A stretch of 64,000 bases of DNA from JAHRVQ01 sp963976815 (GTDB lineage Bacteria > Pseudomonadota > Gammaproteobacteria > Pseudomonadales > Azotimanducaceae), in the NCBI GenBank assembly GCA_963976815.1, contig CAXBLU010000012.1, positions 62,001-126,000 on the forward strand. Reading direction: 5' to 3'. Below, one piece after another: positions 61,958-64,000 of the stretch; positions within the stretch are counted from its first letter, which is position 1; each line of letters starts with the position of its first letter. A program made the translations under genes and the position numbers. The notes under the pieces were generated by a model. It did no database searches. It was not told where the DNA came from and worked only from the letters and a program-made list of their open reading frames with translations.

Positions 61958-62506
61958 TTGATTGAACAAAAGCCAGACCAGGAGGCGGTACTTATTACCC
62001 GGGTTCAAGCCGGTGATAGTGCCGCCTTCCAATTACTCCTGCAGCAAAACTTGCCGGTGATTCATCAGTACGCCAATCGAATGTTGGATAACTCCGCTGA
62101 GGCGGCGGATGTGGCCCAGGAAGTCTTTATCCGGTTTTGGCGAAAATCCAAAACCTTTGATCCAAAAAAAGCAAAGCTAAGTACCTGGCTGCATCAAATT
62201 GCTCACAATCTGTGTATGGATTATTTTCGAAAACAATCGCGCCTGACAGAACTAGAAAACCGCGAAGAACCCACCAGTGCATTGCTGGAAAACGACCTTG
62301 ATCAGGAGCAAAGAACCGAATACATGAAGCTACTGATATCAAACCTACCGGAACGACAACGTAGCGCGCTTATCCTTTGCCACTATCAAGGACTTTCGAA
62401 TAAACAAGCAGCCACAATATTAGATATTAGCGTTGATGCCCTCGAATCACTTTTATCCAGGGCAAGACGAACGCTAAAGAAAACACTTATGGAGCAGAGC
62501 CCATGA
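61958..62506 (+). CDS. ECF-family RNA polymerase sigma factor
   Basis: A 182-residue sigma factor. Region 2 shows ANRMLDNSAEAADVAQEVFIRFWRK (in part), and STWLHQIAHNLCMDYFRKQS follows. Region 4 is LPERQRSALILCHYQGLSNKQAA and the helix DALESLLSRARRTLKK. The start is TTG 61958; no better start is available in frame. The stop overlaps the next start as ATGA, linking it with its probable anti-sigma factor. Confidence 0.9.
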   Translation: MIEQKPDQEAVLITRVQAGDSAAFQLLLQQNLPVIHQYANRMLDNSAEAADVAQEVFIRFWRKSKTFDPKKAKLSTWLHQIAHNLCMDYFRKQSRLTELENREEPTSALLENDLDQEQRTEYMKLLISNLPERQRSALILCHYQGLSNKQAATILDISVDALESLLSRARRTLKKTLMEQSP

Positions 62507-62940
62507 ATAAAGTGAAGTTTGATCATCTCCTAGCTACATATGGCGCGGAGCTAGAAAAGTGGCCCGAAGAGCATCGGATCACCGCAAAACTAGCCTTAAC
62601 GTCTCACTCCGACTGGGAGAAAGACGTAAACGATGCCAGGCATCTGGACAATCATCTGGATAGCCTGCTCAGCAGCTATTCTGTCGACCGATCGGAACTC
62701 GCCGGTCTTGAACAAGCCATCCTGGATAAAACCATCTACAAGCGCTCCGCACTGGATCAATTTCTGGACTGGATGGCACCCGCAGAATCAATATGGCACC
62801 CAGCTCTCGCCGCATGCTTACCGATTCTGGTCGGCTTATCTATTGGCCTAATGGTTGATATCGGAGAGCAATATTCTCTGGAGGATGAGCTCACTTTAAC
62901 TGGCCTGGAGTCAGCTACCTGGGAGATACGCGATGAATAG
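62503..62940 (+). CDS. probable membrane anti-sigma factor
   Basis: A 145-residue protein. A hydrophilic N-terminal ~90 residues (YGAELEKWPEEHRITA is typical of anti-sigma partners in this arrangement) are followed by one transmembrane helix at ~103-121 (LAACLPILVGLSIGLMV) and an acidic tail. No zinc-finger cysteines are present. It overlaps the sigma gene by 4 bp and the CnrX-like gene by 8 bp. The anti-sigma role is inferred from position and layout. Confidence 0.75.
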   Translation: MNKVKFDHLLATYGAELEKWPEEHRITAKLALTSHSDWEKDVNDARHLDNHLDSLLSSYSVDRSELAGLEQAILDKTIYKRSALDQFLDWMAPAESIWHPALAACLPILVGLSIGLMVDIGEQYSLEDELTLTGLESATWEIRDE

Positions 62941-63406
62941 TCGAGCCGTCCTGATAGCCCTGATCATTTCTGCCACGTTAAATTTAATTGTCGCAGGGGC
63001 CCTTATCGGCCATTTTCTTCGGGGTGGCCCTGAACCCCGGTTCCCCGGACACTTAGGTGAAGTTCTTGAAAACATCGACCCTGACCAACAAGACAAAATG
63101 AAGCAGCAATTCCGTAAATTTCGCCAGGAAGGTCGAGGATTACATCAGGAAATGCGACAGCAACAGCGACAACTTTTAAAAGTCATTTTGCAAGACCCCT
63201 TTGATGAAGATCTTGCCCGGGCAGAATTCAAGAAGCTTCGCGAAAGCGGTAATGCCGTGCAAGCCCACATGCACGATCAAATGCTGCTTGCGATGAAAAA
63301 CCTGAACCAGAGTGATCGGGCAAAACTCATCCGCAGGGTGCTACGCTCCGGTCGCGAGGGTGGACCGTCCAGACACCGCCCGGACCAGGATCAAGAGAAC
63401 CCCTAA
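62933..63406 (+). CDS. CnrX/CpxP-like periplasmic (heavy-metal-sensor-type) protein
   Basis: A 157-residue protein with an N-terminal membrane anchor (LIALIISATLNLIVAGALI region, ~6-25). The rest is helical, with many Gln/Arg/His and Met residues (EMRQQQRQLLKVILQDPFDED and AHMHDQMLLAMKNL), as in CnrX/CpxP/ZraP-type sensors. It is the fourth gene of the EF-hand / sigma / anti-sigma locus. Metal binding through the His/Met-rich helix is plausible but not proven. Confidence 0.8.
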   Translation: MNSRAVLIALIISATLNLIVAGALIGHFLRGGPEPRFPGHLGEVLENIDPDQQDKMKQQFRKFRQEGRGLHQEMRQQQRQLLKVILQDPFDEDLARAEFKKLRESGNAVQAHMHDQMLLAMKNLNQSDRAKLIRRVLRSGREGGPSRHRPDQDQENP

Positions 63407-63456
63407 AAGAGCACCTTTGCAGGTATACTGCGGGAAAACTTATCCGTCCTGAATAG

Positions 63457-64000
63457 ATGCCAACAGTTAACGAAGCCCTCGGCGACTTCATAAGTCGATC
63501 CTTACAGAGCACCCCAAAAGGCTACTTCCAACGAGAAGCTGATCCTCAGTGGTGCTCCGCCTGCGAATTCGAAACGGTAGATCATCTCTCACACTGGCGT
63601 CCCGCCGCTATGAGCTCTCCTGTTAACTTTGCTGGGCTCGCAAACGCCGTGGAGGCACCAATCCACAAGGACATACAAAACTACTACGGCAGCTATTGGT
63701 CAGGCTCCTTGCAAGCTAAGAGCATGGAAGGTCCCTTAAGCCTAATCCAGCTTTGGAACGAGGAAGATTTTGAGCGCTTGATCGAAAACCTGGTCGGACA
63801 CCTATTTATGAAAAACCAGAGTAAACAGCCCTTTACTGTTTTTTTTGCAACAACAGAGGAAAATTCTGAGCTGTTTTTAAGCATCGATAATAAAACCGGC
63901 AAAGTTTTACTCGAGGAACCAGGCAAGCCTCCACTTCGCGAAGTTGAATCAGACATCGCATCGTTCCTCACCCGACTGGAACCGGATTTAGCACCGCCCC
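63457..64000 (+). CDS. syd: Syd, SecY-interacting protein (3' end cut by window)
   Basis: The frame is open from ATG 63457 to the window end, 181 codons, about the full length of E. coli Syd, so only the last residues and the stop are missing. Matching segments are QNYYGSYWSGSLQAKSMEGP (start of the conserved core), LIQLWNEEDFERLIENLVGHL and FFATTEENSELFLSIDN. Syd binds SecY at the inner membrane and surveys the translocon. A small gap of 50 bp separates it from the CnrX-like gene. Confidence 0.9.
   Translation, partial: MPTVNEALGDFISRSLQSTPKGYFQREADPQWCSACEFETVDHLSHWRPAAMSSPVNFAGLANAVEAPIHKDIQNYYGSYWSGSLQAKSMEGPLSLIQLWNEEDFERLIENLVGHLFMKNQSKQPFTVFFATTEENSELFLSIDNKTGKVLLEEPGKPPLREVESDIASFLTRLEPDLAPP

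Noticed and set aside
1..64000. Insertion sequence, prophage or integron
   Set aside because: No transposase, integrase or phage structural protein was recognised, and no flanking direct repeats were noticed.

Overview
The window looks like chromosomal DNA of a free-living, probably marine, Gammaproteobacterium. The evidence is Mpl (peptidoglycan recycling), a Syd homologue, a KdsD/GutQ-like SIS protein, NudC and SrkA/YihE homologues, HtrA/TolC/RND envelope genes and HemJ. There is no rRNA, tRNA, insertion sequence, prophage or CRISPR array. Genes are tightly packed, with many ATGA/TAATG stop-start overlaps and frequent TTG/GTG starts. Genus-level placement is not possible from the sequence alone. 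All protein names rest on motif and family recognition by eye; no database search was run.

Layout. 1-7.6 kb: a KefC-type antiporter (cut by the window edge), a small membrane protein, mpl coupled to a DUF2161 nuclease-fold gene, an alpha/beta hydrolase, argS and folA. 7.6-11.3 kb: a sigma / anti-sigma / subtilisin-lipoprotein operon, divergent from a small protein and a Sel1-SPOR protein. 11.4-16.8 kb: an XRE regulator, a class II aldolase, a DUF3667 protein coupled to an M15 peptidase, a ferredoxin-NADP reductase and a serine hydrolase. 17.1-23.2 kb: a complete YejABEF-type oligopeptide ABC transporter. 23.3-29 kb: a ChrR/RpoE singlet-oxygen-type pair with a visible autoregulatory promoter, divergent from a MoxR-DUF58-transglutaminase operon. 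28.9-33 kb: an RND pump and adaptor. 33.5-35.6 kb: a large Ala/Thr/Ser-rich lipoprotein with its own promoter and a strong terminator.

35.6-42.8 kb: a CrtC/AttH-like protein, then a SIS isomerase, an MTD1-like methylene-THF dehydrogenase lacking the cyclohydrolase residues, and an FchA-type cyclohydrolase that supplies the missing step. Next come a degenerate DUF885 lipoprotein, a double-receiver protein, a PNPOx-like flavoprotein and a CoA-transferase. 42.8-46.2 kb: a TPR-sulfotransferase and a PCu(A)C copper chaperone, divergent from an ArsR-SRPBCC pair across a 12-bp minisatellite, then purN. 46.4-51 kb: an IleRS of the eukaryote-like (IleRS2) type and an amidase. 51.2-57.4 kb: a TolC-like protein, an HtrA protease, a TerB-like protein, a lipoprotein, ComF, NudC and SrkA. 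57.4-61.4 kb: a PlsC-like acyltransferase, a GNAT with a repeat tail, a TauE exporter, an SDR and HemJ. 61.5-64 kb: an EF-hand / ECF sigma / putative anti-sigma / CnrX-CpxP-like locus, then Syd, cut by the window end.

The strongest candidates for something new are: the sigma / anti-sigma / S8 peptidase module, in which the anti-sigma periplasmic domain looks like a protease propeptide; the split folate module; the ArsR-SRPBCC operator that overlaps a nearly leaderless promoter; the IleRS2 gene preceded by a structured intergenic RNA candidate; and the DUF3667-M15 pair.
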